Below are positions 1 through 7,664 of a stretch of 64,000 nt of DNA, in pieces; position 1 is the stretch's first letter; each line of letters begins with the position of its first letter. The position numbers and the translations under genes were made by a program. This DNA comes from Leifsonia sp. PS1209 (GTDB lineage: Bacteria > Actinomycetota > Actinomycetes > Actinomycetales > Microbacteriaceae): NCBI RefSeq assembly GCF_012317045.1, contig NZ_CP051154.1:744001-808000 (forward strand). Direction: 5' to 3'. The notes under the pieces are model-generated. The model had not been told where the DNA came from. It did not search any database and worked only from the letters and a program-made list of their open reading frames with translations.

Positions 1-885
1 GCGCGCGTGGCGGGCACCGCCCAGCAGGTGGCGGAGATGCCGCTCGACCGCGGCGACGTCGCCCTGTCCGTGCGCGTCCCGGAGGCGGACACCGACCCGC
101 ACACCGAGGTCGGCACCGTGGGATCCGCCCTCAACCGGATGCTCGGGCACGTCGCCTCCGCGCTGACCGCCCGCCAGGCGAGCGAGCAGAAGGTGCGGCA
201 GTTCGTCGCGGACGCCAGCCACGAGCTGCGCACGCCGCTCGCCTCCATCCGGGGCTACGCGGAGCTGACCAGGCGCTCGCCGCACGAGCTGCCCGCCGAC
301 GTCACGCGGTCGCTCGGCCGGATCGAGTCGGAGGCCACCAGGATGACCTCGCTGGTGGAGGACCTGCTGCTGCTCGCCAGGCTCGACGAAGGCCGCGAGC
401 TCGACCGCGATCCGGTGGACCTCTCCATGCTGCTGATCGACGCGCTCAGCGACGCGCACGCCGCCGGGCCGGACCACACCTGGTCGATCGTCCTGCCGGA
501 CGAGCCCGTCGAAGTGATCGGCGACCAGCCCCGCCTGCACCAGGTGGTCACGAACCTGCTGGCGAACGCGCGCGTCCACACGCCGGAGGGCACGCAGGTG
601 ATCGCCGAGCTCGCGGTCGACGAGGCGGCAGACCGCGCGATCATCTCCATCACGGACGACGGCCCCGGCATCCCGGACGAACTGCGGTCGACCCTGTTCG
701 AGCGGTTCGCCCGCGGAGACAGCTCCCGCAACCGTGCCACAGGCTCCACCGGTCTCGGCCTCGCCATCGTGAGCGCGGTGGTGGATGCGCACGGCGGCGA
801 ACTGACCGTGCGGAGCGAGCCGGGAGAGACCATCTTCTCCGTCTCGCTGCCGCTCGCGCATCCGGACGGGGAGGAGAAACCGTGA
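1..885 (+). CDS. Sensor histidine kinase, C-terminal part (5' end outside window)
   Basis: The frame is open from the window edge, so the N-terminal sensor and membrane part are missing. What is visible is the end of a HAMP-like linker (EVGTVGSALNRML), then a HisKA dimerisation domain with the phospho-acceptor H-box SHELRTPLASIRGY, then a HATPase_c domain with N-box (HQVVTNLLANARVHTP), G1 box (DDGPGIP) and G2 box (TGLGLAIV). This is the kinase half of a two-component system; it autophosphorylates on the H-box His and passes phosphate to a response regulator, probably encoded upstream. The stop codon overlaps the next gene's GTG (GTGA), implying translational coupling. The signal sensed cannot be told. 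Confidence 0.93.
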   Translation, partial: ARVAGTAQQVAEMPLDRGDVALSVRVPEADTDPHTEVGTVGSALNRMLGHVASALTARQASEQKVRQFVADASHELRTPLASIRGYAELTRRSPHELPADVTRSLGRIESEATRMTSLVEDLLLLARLDEGRELDRDPVDLSMLLIDALSDAHAAGPDHTWSIVLPDEPVEVIGDQPRLHQVVTNLLANARVHTPEGTQVIAELAVDEAADRAIISITDDGPGIPDELRSTLFERFARGDSSRNRATGSTGLGLAIVSAVVDAHGGELTVRSEPGETIFSVSLPLAHPDGEEKP

Positions 886-1658
886 CCCCGGGCATCCTGG
901 CCACCGCCACCTACGGCCGGGTGGATGCGCCACCGCTGCTGTTCATCCGCGCCCTCCCCGCCGAGGTGGCCAACCCGCGCGGTGTCGACCGCATCCTGGA
1001 GCGCCTGATCCTGCGCGGTCCCGCCGGCGTCAGCCGTGTCCACGCGGTCGGGCGACCCGCGTACCTGCCCACCGACTTCGACATGCCCGAGATCGCCGAC
1101 ATCTACGCCCGCTATCTGCGCGAGCACTTCGACCGCCCCGTCGCGCTGATGGGCCTGTCGACGGGGGCGAGCGTCGCGCTGCAGCTCGCCGCCGACCACC
1201 CGGCGCTCGTGAAATCGCTCGTCGTCGCCGCAGGCTCCGGACGACTCAGCGCGCGCGGCAGGGCCATCCAGCGCCGCTACGTCTCGCTGCTCACGGCCGC
1301 CGACCGGCGCGCGTACGCCGAGCTGGCCAGCGCCACCATGAACTCGAGACACTTCGACGGGGTGGTCAGGCTCGCCAGCAGGATCGCTCCCAAGCCGGAC
1401 GACCCGGAGAGTCTGATCGCGCTCGTCCGCGCCGAAGACCGCTACGACATGCTCGGCCGGGCGGACCGCATCACCGCTCCCACGCTCATCCTGTCCGGTG
1501 AACGCGACGTGTTCTACCCGCCGACGCTGGGACGGGAGACCGCGGAGCGCATCCGGCGCGCCAGCCAGATCGTCTACCGTGGCCGTGCGCACGGCGGGGT
1601 GCCGCTGCACCCGCACTTCGCGCGGGACATCGCCGGATTCCTCAGCGCGCACGCGTGA
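882..1658 (+). CDS. Alpha/beta-fold hydrolase
   Basis: 258 codons, starting at a GTG that overlaps the kinase stop by 4 bases, so it is probably cotranscribed with it. The nucleophile elbow is GLSTGAS (Ser93, GxSxG). An acid residue lies in SGERDVFYPP and a candidate catalytic His in the RAHGGVPLHPH stretch near the C-terminus, giving a plausible triad. No signal peptide or membrane segment is visible, so it is cytoplasmic. The family covers esterases, lipases and peroxidases; the substrate cannot be read from sequence. Coupling with a sensor kinase is unusual and may mean it belongs to the same stress or envelope response (inference). Confidence 0.85.
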   Translation: MTPGILATATYGRVDAPPLLFIRALPAEVANPRGVDRILERLILRGPAGVSRVHAVGRPAYLPTDFDMPEIADIYARYLREHFDRPVALMGLSTGASVALQLAADHPALVKSLVVAAGSGRLSARGRAIQRRYVSLLTAADRRAYAELASATMNSRHFDGVVRLASRIAPKPDDPESLIALVRAEDRYDMLGRADRITAPTLILSGERDVFYPPTLGRETAERIRRASQIVYRGRAHGGVPLHPHFARDIAGFLSAHA

Positions 1659-1680
1659 GCAGCGGCTTCGCCGGCCGGAT

Positions 1681-1709
1681 TTGCGCGAGCACCGCGCATC
1701 CCGTACGCT
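1681..1709 (+). promoter_or_regulatory. Promoter of the rplJ-rplL operon
   Basis: A -35-like TTGCGC (1681-1686), a 17-base spacer and a -10-like TACGCT (1704-1709) lie just after the hydrolase stop. The predicted start near 1716 places the whole L10 leader in the transcript. Seen by inspection only. Confidence 0.6.
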
Positions 1710-1715
1710 GTACGA

Positions 1716-1860
1716 AGCCAAAGACCGCTGGTTGTCGTGCTCGCACGACGAGAAGTTCCACTCAGGTGGGCGCCCGCGCAGGTGTATGAAGCAGTTCTCG
1801 CAGGTTCTCCTGCGTCGCCAGCTCCGTGCCTCTGCGCCGGAGCTTTTTTCATGCCGGCGG
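1716..1860 (+). ncRNA. Ribosomal protein L10 leader with attenuator hairpin
   Basis: The roughly 200-base untranslated region before rplJ has the layout of an L10 leader, the cis-regulatory RNA bound by the L10-L12 complex for autoregulation. It ends in a terminator-like hairpin: GCTCCG (1821-1826) pairs with CGGAGC (1838-1843), followed directly by six T residues (1844-1849). A terminator upstream of the ribosomal protein genes points to transcription attenuation. Assignment rests on position, the hairpin-plus-T-run and family knowledge; no covariance search was run. Confidence 0.75.
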
Positions 1861-1913
1861 TCTGGGCGCACATCGCTCCCGCGGTGTGCGACGTAGATAT
1901 AGAGGAGTAGGCC

Positions 1914-2429
1914 ATGGCGAACAAGGAAGCCACGGTTGCCGAACTCGAGAACCTGTTCACGAGCTCGACCGCCGTTCTGCTGACCGAGTACCGCGGTCTC
2001 ACTGTTGCTCAGCTCAAGACGCTGCGCAAGTCCATCAGTGAGCACGCGACGTACGCCGTGGTGAAGAACACGCTGACCAAGATCGCTGCCAACAAGGCCG
2101 GGATCTCGTCGTTCGATGAGGAGCTCGTTGGCCCCTCCGCGATCGCTTTCGTCCACGGTGACCCTGTCGCCGTCGCGAAGTCGCTGCGTGACTTCACCAA
2201 GGCAAACCCTCTCCTGGTGGTCAAGGGCGGTTACTTCGACGGTAACCCGCTGACCGCAGAAGAGGTAGGCAAGCTCGCCGACCTCGAGTCCCGTGAGGTT
2301 CTGCTGGCCAAGCTGGCCGGCGCCTTCAAGGCCTCGCTGTTCGGAGCCGCATATCTGTTCAACGCACCGCTGTCGCAGGCCGTTCGCACGGTCGACGCGC
2401 TGCGTGAGAAGCAGGAGTCCGCTGCGTAA
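1914..2429 (+). CDS. rplJ: 50S ribosomal protein L10
   Basis: 171 codons, typical for actinobacterial L10. It begins [15 protein letters not shown] and has the conserved segment [15 protein letters not shown], then the ribosome-binding domain and a C-terminal helix that carries L7/L12 dimers. L10 with L7/L12 forms the ribosomal stalk that recruits GTPase translation factors. A strong GAGGAG site (1902-1907) precedes the ATG at good spacing. It is the first gene of a two-gene operon with rplL and sits behind the L10 leader, so it is expected to be autoregulated. Confidence 0.98.
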   Translation: MANKEATVAELENLFTSSTAVLLTEYRGLTVAQLKTLRKSISEHATYAVVKNTLTKIAANKAGISSFDEELVGPSAIAFVHGDPVAVAKSLRDFTKANPLLVVKGGYFDGNPLTAEEVGKLADLESREVLLAKLAGAFKASLFGAAYLFNAPLSQAVRTVDALREKQESAA

Positions 2430-2489
2430 TCCATCCCCCGGGATGCGTTACCAGCGGTGAGTACACGAGAAAAATCTAAGGAGAAAATC

Positions 2490-2876
2490 ATGGCAAAGCT
2501 GTCGACTGACGAGCTGCTCGAGGCGTTCAAGGAGCTCACCCTGATCGAGCTCAGCGAGTTCGTGAAGAAGTTCGAGGAGACCTTCGAGGTCACCGCCGCC
2601 GCCCCCGTCGCCGTTGCTGCGGCCGGTGCAGGCGCTGCCGCTCCCGCGGAAGAGGTCGAGGAGAAGGACTCCTTCGACGTCGTCCTCGAGGCTGCCGGTG
2701 ACAAGAAGATCCAGGTCATCAAGGAGGTGCGCGCCCTCACCAGCCTCGGCCTCGGTGAGGCGAAGGCCCTCGTTGACGGCGCTCCGAGCACCGTGCTCGA
2801 AGGCGCCAACAAGGAGACCGCAGACAAGGCAAAGGCACAGCTCGAAGAGGCTGGCGCCACCATCACCCTCAAGTAG
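2490..2876 (+). CDS. rplL: 50S ribosomal protein L7/L12
   Basis: 128 codons. The start is the ATG at 2490 ([18 protein letters not shown]), preceded by AAGGAG (2478-2483); a longer in-frame reading from 2457 has no family support. The N-terminal dimerisation domain is followed by an Ala-rich hinge (about residues 37-55) and the conserved C-terminal domain that contacts elongation factors ([20 protein letters not shown]). It is the multicopy stalk protein bound to L10. It follows rplJ by 60 bases and is followed by a short GC hairpin. Confidence 0.98.
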   Translation: MAKLSTDELLEAFKELTLIELSEFVKKFEETFEVTAAAPVAVAAAGAGAAAPAEEVEEKDSFDVVLEAAGDKKIQVIKEVRALTSLGLGEAKALVDGAPSTVLEGANKETADKAKAQLEEAGATITLK

Positions 2877-2881
2877 TCGGC

Positions 2882-2901
2882 GCCCCATCGGGGCTCTTTC
2901 T
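2882..2901 (+). terminator. Short hairpin after rplL
   Basis: GCCCC (2882-2886), loop ATC, GGGGC (2890-2894), then TCTTTCT. It is a short stem with a broken T run five bases after the rplL stop, plausibly a weak first terminator. Confidence 0.5.
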
Positions 2902-2962
2902 ACCGCAGGCTGACTGCCGTAACGCGACGCGGACTCCTCGCAAGACGAGTATCCGCGTTGTG

Positions 2963-3004
2963 AAGGGCGTCGCCCCCGCAACGGGGCGACGCCCTTCGTG
3001 CGTT
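2963..3004 (+). terminator. Strong hairpin terminator of the rplJL operon
   Basis: A perfect 14-bp stem, AAGGGCGTCGCCCC (2963-2976) with GGGGCGACGCCCTT (2983-2996), and a 6-base loop; the tail CGTGCGTTT is only weakly T-rich. It probably ends the ribosomal operon. Confidence 0.75.
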
Positions 3005-3108
3005 TAACGACGCCGATCGACGTGGATGCTCGACCACCCACCGCGTCCGATCGCGCCTGCTTGCGTGCATCGGTGTGCAAGGACGCACAACCGTAAGGAA
3101 GAACCACG

Positions 3109-3252
3109 ATGAACCGATCCAGGTGGCGTGCATACGCCGCATACTGGCGCGACCTGACCGTCGCAACCTTGTCGGGTGAGACGAGGGAGAGCTCAGCTCA
3201 CCCGCCGGATCTCTACCGCAGCACCGCTCTGTACGAGCGGTTCCTGCGGTAG
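3109..3252 (+). CDS. Small protein of unknown function, 47 residues
   Basis: ATG at 3109 to TAG at 3250-3252 gives 47 residues starting MNRSRWRAYAAYWRDL and ending TALYERFLR. Support for it being real: a good ribosome-binding site AAGGAAG (3095-3101) at 7-base spacing; it fills the space between the strong rplL terminator (2963-3004) and a second strong terminator (3269-3319), so it looks like an independent transcription unit. The product is basic and rich in Arg, Tyr and Ala, with no signal peptide or membrane segment. I do not recognise the family. It could also be a non-coding RNA with an incidental frame. Confidence 0.5.
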   Translation: MNRSRWRAYAAYWRDLTVATLSGETRESSAHPPDLYRSTALYERFLR

Positions 3253-3268
3253 CCCCCGACCCCATGAG

Positions 3269-3320
3269 AACGCCCCCGGTTCCTGTGTCCATCGCAGGTG
3301 GCCGGGGGCGTTTCCCTTTT
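3269..3320 (+). terminator. Terminator after the 47-residue ORF
   Basis: Stem AACGCCCCCGG (3269-3279) pairs with CCGGGGGCGTT (3302-3312), with a small inner CCTG/CAGG pairing, followed by TCCCTTTT. This is a good intrinsic terminator 16 bases after the small ORF and just before the methyltransferase promoter. Confidence 0.8.
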
Positions 3321-3350
3321 CTCGGTAGACCTTCTCTCTAGACTGCTGGC

Positions 3351-3992
3351 ATGACCGAGCATCCGGATGTGATCGCCACCAGGAACGCGTACGACACGGT
3401 CGCCGTCGACTACGCGGCGCTGCTGCGGGACGAGCTGGCGGGGAAGACGCTCGACCGGGCGATGCTGGCCGCGTTCGCGGAGCACGTCGTGGCGGACGGC
3501 GGGGGAGAGGTGGCCGACCTGGGCTGCGGTCCTGGACGGGTGACGGTGCACCTCGCCGGGCTCGGGCTCGACGCGTTCGGCATCGACCTGTCTCCCGCGA
3601 TGGTCGAGGTCGCCAGGGAGAGCTATCCGGAGCTGCTGTTCGAGGTGGGCACGATGGCGGCGCTCGACCTCCCGGATGCTGCGCTCGCCGGCGCGGTCGC
3701 CTGGTACTCGATCATCCACACGCCGCCCGAGCGGCAGCACATCCTGTTCGCGGAGTTCGCCAGGGTGGTGCGGCCCGGCGGGTGGCTGCTGCTGGCGTTC
3801 CAGGTGGGCGACGATGTCGTCGCCCTGCGGCATGCGTACGGCCACGACCTGGAACTGGATGCGTACCGTCAGTCGCCCGACCGCATCCGGAACCTGCTGA
3901 CCGACGCGGGCTTCACCGAGCACACCCGCCTCGTGCGCGCCCCCGAGCATCCCGAGAAGGTGCCCCAGGCCTACCTGCTGGCCCGCCGCTGA
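3351..3992 (+). CDS. Class I SAM-dependent methyltransferase
   Basis: 213 codons. The SAM-binding motif I is VADLGCGPGRVTVHLA, followed by the acidic end of strand 2 (GIDLSPAMVEVAR) and motif VVRPGGWLLLAFQ, as in the Methyltransf_11/25 families. It transfers a methyl group from SAM to an unknown small molecule; it is soluble. No ribosome-binding site is seen: a -10 hexamer TAGACT (3339-3344) lies so that transcription should start at the A of the ATG, so the mRNA is probably leaderless. The convergent neighbour is an amino acid permease. Confidence 0.88.
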   Translation: MTEHPDVIATRNAYDTVAVDYAALLRDELAGKTLDRAMLAAFAEHVVADGGGEVADLGCGPGRVTVHLAGLGLDAFGIDLSPAMVEVARESYPELLFEVGTMAALDLPDAALAGAVAWYSIIHTPPERQHILFAEFARVVRPGGWLLLAFQVGDDVVALRHAYGHDLELDAYRQSPDRIRNLLTDAGFTEHTRLVRAPEHPEKVPQAYLLARR

Positions 3993-3994
3993 CC

Positions 3995-4054
3995 CCGAGA
4001 TGCCAGTAACTGCTGCGCATCCCGGGCGTTTCGCGACAGTTACTGGTATCTCGG
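3995..4054. repeat. Inverted repeat between convergent genes, overlapping the permease 3' end
   Basis: Arm CCGAGATGCCAGTAACTG (3995-4012) pairs with CAGTTACTGGTATCTCGG (4037-4054) with one G-T mismatch in 18, around a 24-base loop. The right arm encodes the last residues (PRYQ) and stop of the minus-strand permease. No T run follows on either strand. It may act as a bidirectional terminator or be a small repetitive palindromic element inserted at the gene end. Confidence 0.7.
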
Positions 4055-5566
4055 CGGCTCGGGGGTGGGGATGGGGCCGGTGGGGGTGAGGTCGGCGGCG
4101 GAGGGAAGCGCGCGGGCGGCCCTGGCCGCGGCGACGAGGGCGACGCGGCGGCGCACGCCGAACCAGCCGAGGACGAGGGCGGGGATGACGACCACCACCG
4201 CCGTGCCGAAGGTGAACGTGCCGGTGGGGTAGTCGAGCAGGATGAGGACGGCGACCGTTCCGAGGAAGCCGAGCGTGAGGTACGCCGTGAACGGCGCTCC
4301 CGGCAGCCGGAACGACGGGCGCCGGACGAGGCCGACGACGGAGAGCCTGCGCAGCCGGATCTGGCACAGCACGATCACACCCCACGCCGTGAGGGTGCCG
4401 AGCGCCGTGAGGTTGATGCCGATCTCGAACGCGTCCTCAGGGACGACGGCGTTGAGCCCCACGCCGAGCAGCGCCATCGCGCCGGTGATCAGGATGCCGC
4501 CGTACGGCACCCCGTGCCTGCTCAGTTTCGTGGTGAAGACCGGGGCGGTGCCGCGGAGCGCGAGCGACCGCGCGATGCGACCGGTGGAGTAGAGGCCGGC
4601 GTTGAGCGACGAGAGGGCAGCGGTCAGGACGACCATGTTCATCACGACGTCCGCCCCCTCGACCCCGATGGAGGCGAAGAACGTGACGAACGGGCTCGTG
4701 CCCTTCTCGAACGCGGTGTACGGCAGGAGCAGCGACAGCAGGGCGATCGAGCCGACGTAGAACAGGGCGATGCGCAGGATGACCGAGTTGATGGCGCGGG
4801 GCATCGTCTTCTGCGGTTCCGGGGTCTCTCCCGCCGCCGTGCCGACGAGCTCGATCGCCCCGTAGGCGAAGACGACGCCCTGGATGACGAGAACAGCGGG
4901 GAGCACGCCGTTCGGGAAGAAGCCCCCGCTCTCGGCGAAGAGCGCGAAGCCGGGGGTGCGCCCGTCGATGGGGGTGCCGAAGACGACGAAGAGGATGCCG
5001 ATGACCAGGAACGAGACGAGGGCGGCCACCTTGATGATGGAGAACCAGAACTCGAGCTCGCCGAACACCTTCACGGACAGCAGGTTGAGCAGCAGCACCA
5101 CCACCAGGGCGGCGAGGGCGAAGATCCACTGCGGCACGATGGCGAAGAACTCCACGTACGTGCCGAAGAACGAGAGGTAGAGGGCGATGGCCGTGATGTC
5201 GACGATGGCGATCATCGCCCAGTAGATCCAGTACGACCATCCGGCCACGAAGGCGAGCTTCTCCCCGAAGAACTCCCTGGCGTACGAGACGAACGAGCCG
5301 GAGTCCGGCCGGTGCAGCACCAGCTCGCCCAGCGCGCGCAGGATGAAGAACGCGAACAGGCCGCAGATCGCGTAGACGATGAGCAGGCTCGGCCCGGCGG
5401 AGGCCAGGCGTCCGCCTGCGCCGAGGAAGAGACCGGTGCCGATGGCCCCTCCGACAGCGATCATCTGGATGTGGCGGCGCTTGAGGCCCTTCTCGTACGA
5501 GCCTGCGTCGTCCTGAGCGGCGAGCAGTTCGGCGGTCTCGTGCGGGGTGCGTCGGGTGCTGGGCAT
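4040..5566 (-). CDS. Amino acid permease (APC superfamily, AAT family)
   Basis: 508 codons from the ATG at 5566; an in-frame ATG at 5581 adds five residues. Twelve hydrophobic segments are apparent. The first helix has the family signature [14 protein letters not shown], followed by the AAT-type [20 protein letters not shown] segment. The family covers GabP, CycA, AnsP and AroP: proton-coupled uptake of amino acids across the inner membrane. Which amino acid is not decidable here. The 5566 start is preferred because TTTAAT on the minus strand (5578-5573) is spaced for transcription to begin on that A. It is divergent from marR, whose operator lies between them, so MarR may control both. Confidence 0.88.
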   Translation of the reverse strand: MPSTRRTPHETAELLAAQDDAGSYEKGLKRRHIQMIAVGGAIGTGLFLGAGGRLASAGPSLLIVYAICGLFAFFILRALGELVLHRPDSGSFVSYAREFFGEKLAFVAGWSYWIYWAMIAIVDITAIALYLSFFGTYVEFFAIVPQWIFALAALVVVLLLNLLSVKVFGELEFWFSIIKVAALVSFLVIGILFVVFGTPIDGRTPGFALFAESGGFFPNGVLPAVLVIQGVVFAYGAIELVGTAAGETPEPQKTMPRAINSVILRIALFYVGSIALLSLLLPYTAFEKGTSPFVTFFASIGVEGADVVMNMVVLTAALSSLNAGLYSTGRIARSLALRGTAPVFTTKLSRHGVPYGGILITGAMALLGVGLNAVVPEDAFEIGINLTALGTLTAWGVIVLCQIRLRRLSVVGLVRRPSFRLPGAPFTAYLTLGFLGTVAVLILLDYPTGTFTFGTAVVVVIPALVLGWFGVRRRVALVAAARAARALPSAADLTPTGPIPTPEPPRYQ

Positions 5567-5623
5567 CTGAACATTAAACACGAAACTAAAACGTAGGCAT
5601 TTGAAATACTGAAACGAAATCAG

Positions 5624-5652
5624 TTGATTTATATAGCGTGGCTATATATAAT
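5624..5652 (+). promoter_or_regulatory. marR promoter with operator palindrome in the spacer
   Basis: -35 TTGATT (5624-5629), exactly 17 bases, -10 TATAAT (5647-5652); predicted start is 5659, the A of the marR ATG. The spacer is occupied by the perfect inverted repeat TATATAGC (5630-5637) - GTG - GCTATATA (5641-5648), a typical MarR-family operator placement that would block RNA polymerase. Confidence 0.8.
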
Positions 5653-5658
5653 CGAAGC

Positions 5659-6126
5659 ATGACACACAGCACCCCCAGTGATCTCCGGGAGACCCTCGGC
5701 GACCTCGTCGTCGCGAGTCACCGGCTGACACGCCTCGCCGCCCGCGTCACGGGCAACACCGAGTCGCCCGCCACCTGGCGCACCCTCAGCGTCCTGCAGT
5801 CCTCCGGCGCCATGCGCCTCGGCGAGCTCGCCGCCCACAGCAGGGTCTCGCAGCCCACCATGACCAAGCTCGTCCGCAACCTGGTCGAGGCGGAGTGGGT
5901 CAAGCGCATCGCAGACACCGACGACGCCCGCGCCTGGCAGATCGCCGTCACGCCGAAGGGCGAAAAGGCGCTGCAGAACTGGCGAGACGAGCTCTCGGGC
6001 GCCCTCGTGCCGATGTTCGACGACCTCACGGACGACGAGCTGGCCGCCCTGCGCGCCACCGTGCGCATCATCGGATCGCGCGTCGGCCTCGCCGCACCGG
6101 CCGAGGCGCTCGCCACCGCCCCGTAG
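5659..6126 (+). CDS. MarR-family transcriptional regulator
   Basis: 155 codons from ATG 5659 (MTHSTPSDLRETLGDLV). It has a winged helix-turn-helix: TWRTLSVLQSSGAMRLGELA, recognition helix around SRVSQPTMTKLVRNL, and wing VKRIADTDDARAWQIAVTPKG, the usual MarR order. Such proteins are dimeric repressors released by small phenolic or drug-like ligands, often controlling a neighbouring pump. Here an MFS transporter follows on the same strand 85 bases later and a permease diverges. The overlapping promoter/palindrome suggests autorepression. The mRNA is probably leaderless. Confidence 0.92.
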   Translation: MTHSTPSDLRETLGDLVVASHRLTRLAARVTGNTESPATWRTLSVLQSSGAMRLGELAAHSRVSQPTMTKLVRNLVEAEWVKRIADTDDARAWQIAVTPKGEKALQNWRDELSGALVPMFDDLTDDELAALRATVRIIGSRVGLAAPAEALATAP

Positions 6127-6211
6127 CGCATCCCTCGCCGCCGTCGTCCGCACACCCGGCACCGTCACCACTTCACGCTTCCCCACCGACCAATCGGAGC
6201 CCATCACCTCT

Positions 6212-7450
6212 ATGTCCCACGACAAACCAAGCAACCTCCTCAAGCAGCCGAGTGCCGTCTGGGCCGTCGCCTTCGCGTCGGTCATCGCCTTCATGGGCAT
6301 CGGCCTCGTCGACCCGATCCTCCCCGCCATCGCCAAGAGCCTGGAGGCCACCCCGACGGAGACGGAGATGCTGTTCACCAGCTACCTCCTGATCACCGGC
6401 ATCGCGATGTTCTTCAGTAGCTGGATCTCCAGCAGGATCGGCGCCAAGAAGACGCTGCTGATCGGCCTGGCGCTCATCGTGCTGTTCGCGCTCGCCGCCG
6501 GTCTCTCGCAGAACGTCGAGTCGATCATCGGCTTCCGCGCAGGATGGGGGCTCGGCAACGCGCTCTTCATCTCCACCGCCCTCGCCACCATCGTGGGAGC
6601 GGCGGCCGGAGGCACGTCGTCGGCGATCATCCTGTACGAGGCGGCTCTCGGTCTGGGCATCGCGATCGGTCCGCTGCTCGGCGGCCTGCTCGGCAGCTGG
6701 AGCTGGCGCGGACCGTTCTTCGGCACAGCGACGCTGATGGCGGTCGGCTTCATCGCCATCGTCCTGATGCTGAAGAAGTCGCCGGAGAAACCGCAGCCCA
6801 CCAGCATCTCCGCGCCGTTCAAGGCGCTCGCCAAGCCGGCGCTCGGCTTCCTCGCCGCTGCCGCCCTGTTCTACAACATCGGGTTCTTCGTGCTGCTCGC
6901 GTACACGCCGTTCGCCCTGGTGCCGCTCGGGATGGGCAGCGCGATCTCGCTGGGACTGGTCTTCTTCGGCTGGGGCGTCGCCCTCGCGATCACCTCGGTC
7001 TGGGGCGCACCGCTGCTGACCAGCAGGCTGCCGCGCACCAGGGTGCTCTGGATCGTGATGCCGCTGCTCGCCATCGACCTGGCCGTCGCCGGGCTGCTGA
7101 TCGGCTCGCTCGTCGGACTGATCGTCTGCGTGATCGTCGGCGGTCTGCTGCTCGGCGTGCTGAACACGGTGCTCACCGAGTGCGTGATGGAAGCGACGGA
7201 CCTGCCGCGCTCCGTCGCATCCAGTGCGTACTCCGGTGTGCGCTTCCTCGGCGGCGCCATCGCCCCGCCGGCGGCGACCCTCCTGGCCGACACGATCTCG
7301 CCGGCCACCCCGTTCTTCGCCGGTGCCGTCTCCGTGCTGGTCGCGGTGATCCTGGTGGTGGTCGGCCACCGTCACCTCAAGCGCGTCGACGGCGTCGAGG
7401 AGACCACGATCGAAGAGGCGGAGGCCGTCTCGATCGGAGACGCCGCCTAG
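6212..7450 (+). CDS. MFS efflux transporter (DHA1-like)
   Basis: 412 codons with about 12 membrane segments. The N-terminus VAFASVIAFMGIGLVDPILP is like drug:H+ antiporter-1 pumps, and the loop 2-3 motif is SSWISSRIGAKKTLLIGL. A mid-protein cytoplasmic loop follows segment 6 (KKSPEKPQP). It probably exports a toxic compound using the proton gradient. It lies downstream of marR in the same direction and ends at a strong terminator, so marR-MFS is likely one unit induced by the exported compound. The substrate is unknown. Confidence 0.88.
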   Translation: MSHDKPSNLLKQPSAVWAVAFASVIAFMGIGLVDPILPAIAKSLEATPTETEMLFTSYLLITGIAMFFSSWISSRIGAKKTLLIGLALIVLFALAAGLSQNVESIIGFRAGWGLGNALFISTALATIVGAAAGGTSSAIILYEAALGLGIAIGPLLGGLLGSWSWRGPFFGTATLMAVGFIAIVLMLKKSPEKPQPTSISAPFKALAKPALGFLAAAALFYNIGFFVLLAYTPFALVPLGMGSAISLGLVFFGWGVALAITSVWGAPLLTSRLPRTRVLWIVMPLLAIDLAVAGLLIGSLVGLIVCVIVGGLLLGVLNTVLTECVMEATDLPRSVASSAYSGVRFLGGAIAPPAATLLADTISPATPFFAGAVSVLVAVILVVVGHRHLKRVDGVEETTIEEAEAVSIGDAA

Positions 7451-7469
7451 CGCGAACGCGCGAGATTTC

Positions 7470-7510
7470 GAAGAGCCGCCCTGTTCCTAGGCAGGGCGGC
7501 TCTTCCCGTT
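7470..7510 (+). terminator. Terminator after the marR-MFS unit
   Basis: A perfect 14-bp stem GAAGAGCCGCCCTG (7470-7483) with CAGGGCGGCTCTTC (7492-7505) and an 8-base loop, in the 214-base space between convergent units. The T run is poor. The rest of the space (7511-7664) shows nothing else recognisable. Confidence 0.75.
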
Positions 7511-7664
7511 CCCGAGTTAGGTGCTCGAGAACAGGCGACATCGACAGCAGTTGATCGCGCCTACCCGAAAGGCACGATCAGCCGGACGTTCGCTCGGCTA
7601 TTCTTCCAGATCGGTCAGCGTGCGACCTACCACGTTGTACTGCCGCGCGTGTCGGGATGCGCGC

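Noticed and set aside
255..2156. A 633-codon minus-strand frame over the kinase, hydrolase and rplJ.
   Set aside because: It is antisense to three well-supported genes and has the low-complexity Arg/Gly/Ser make-up of a shadow frame.
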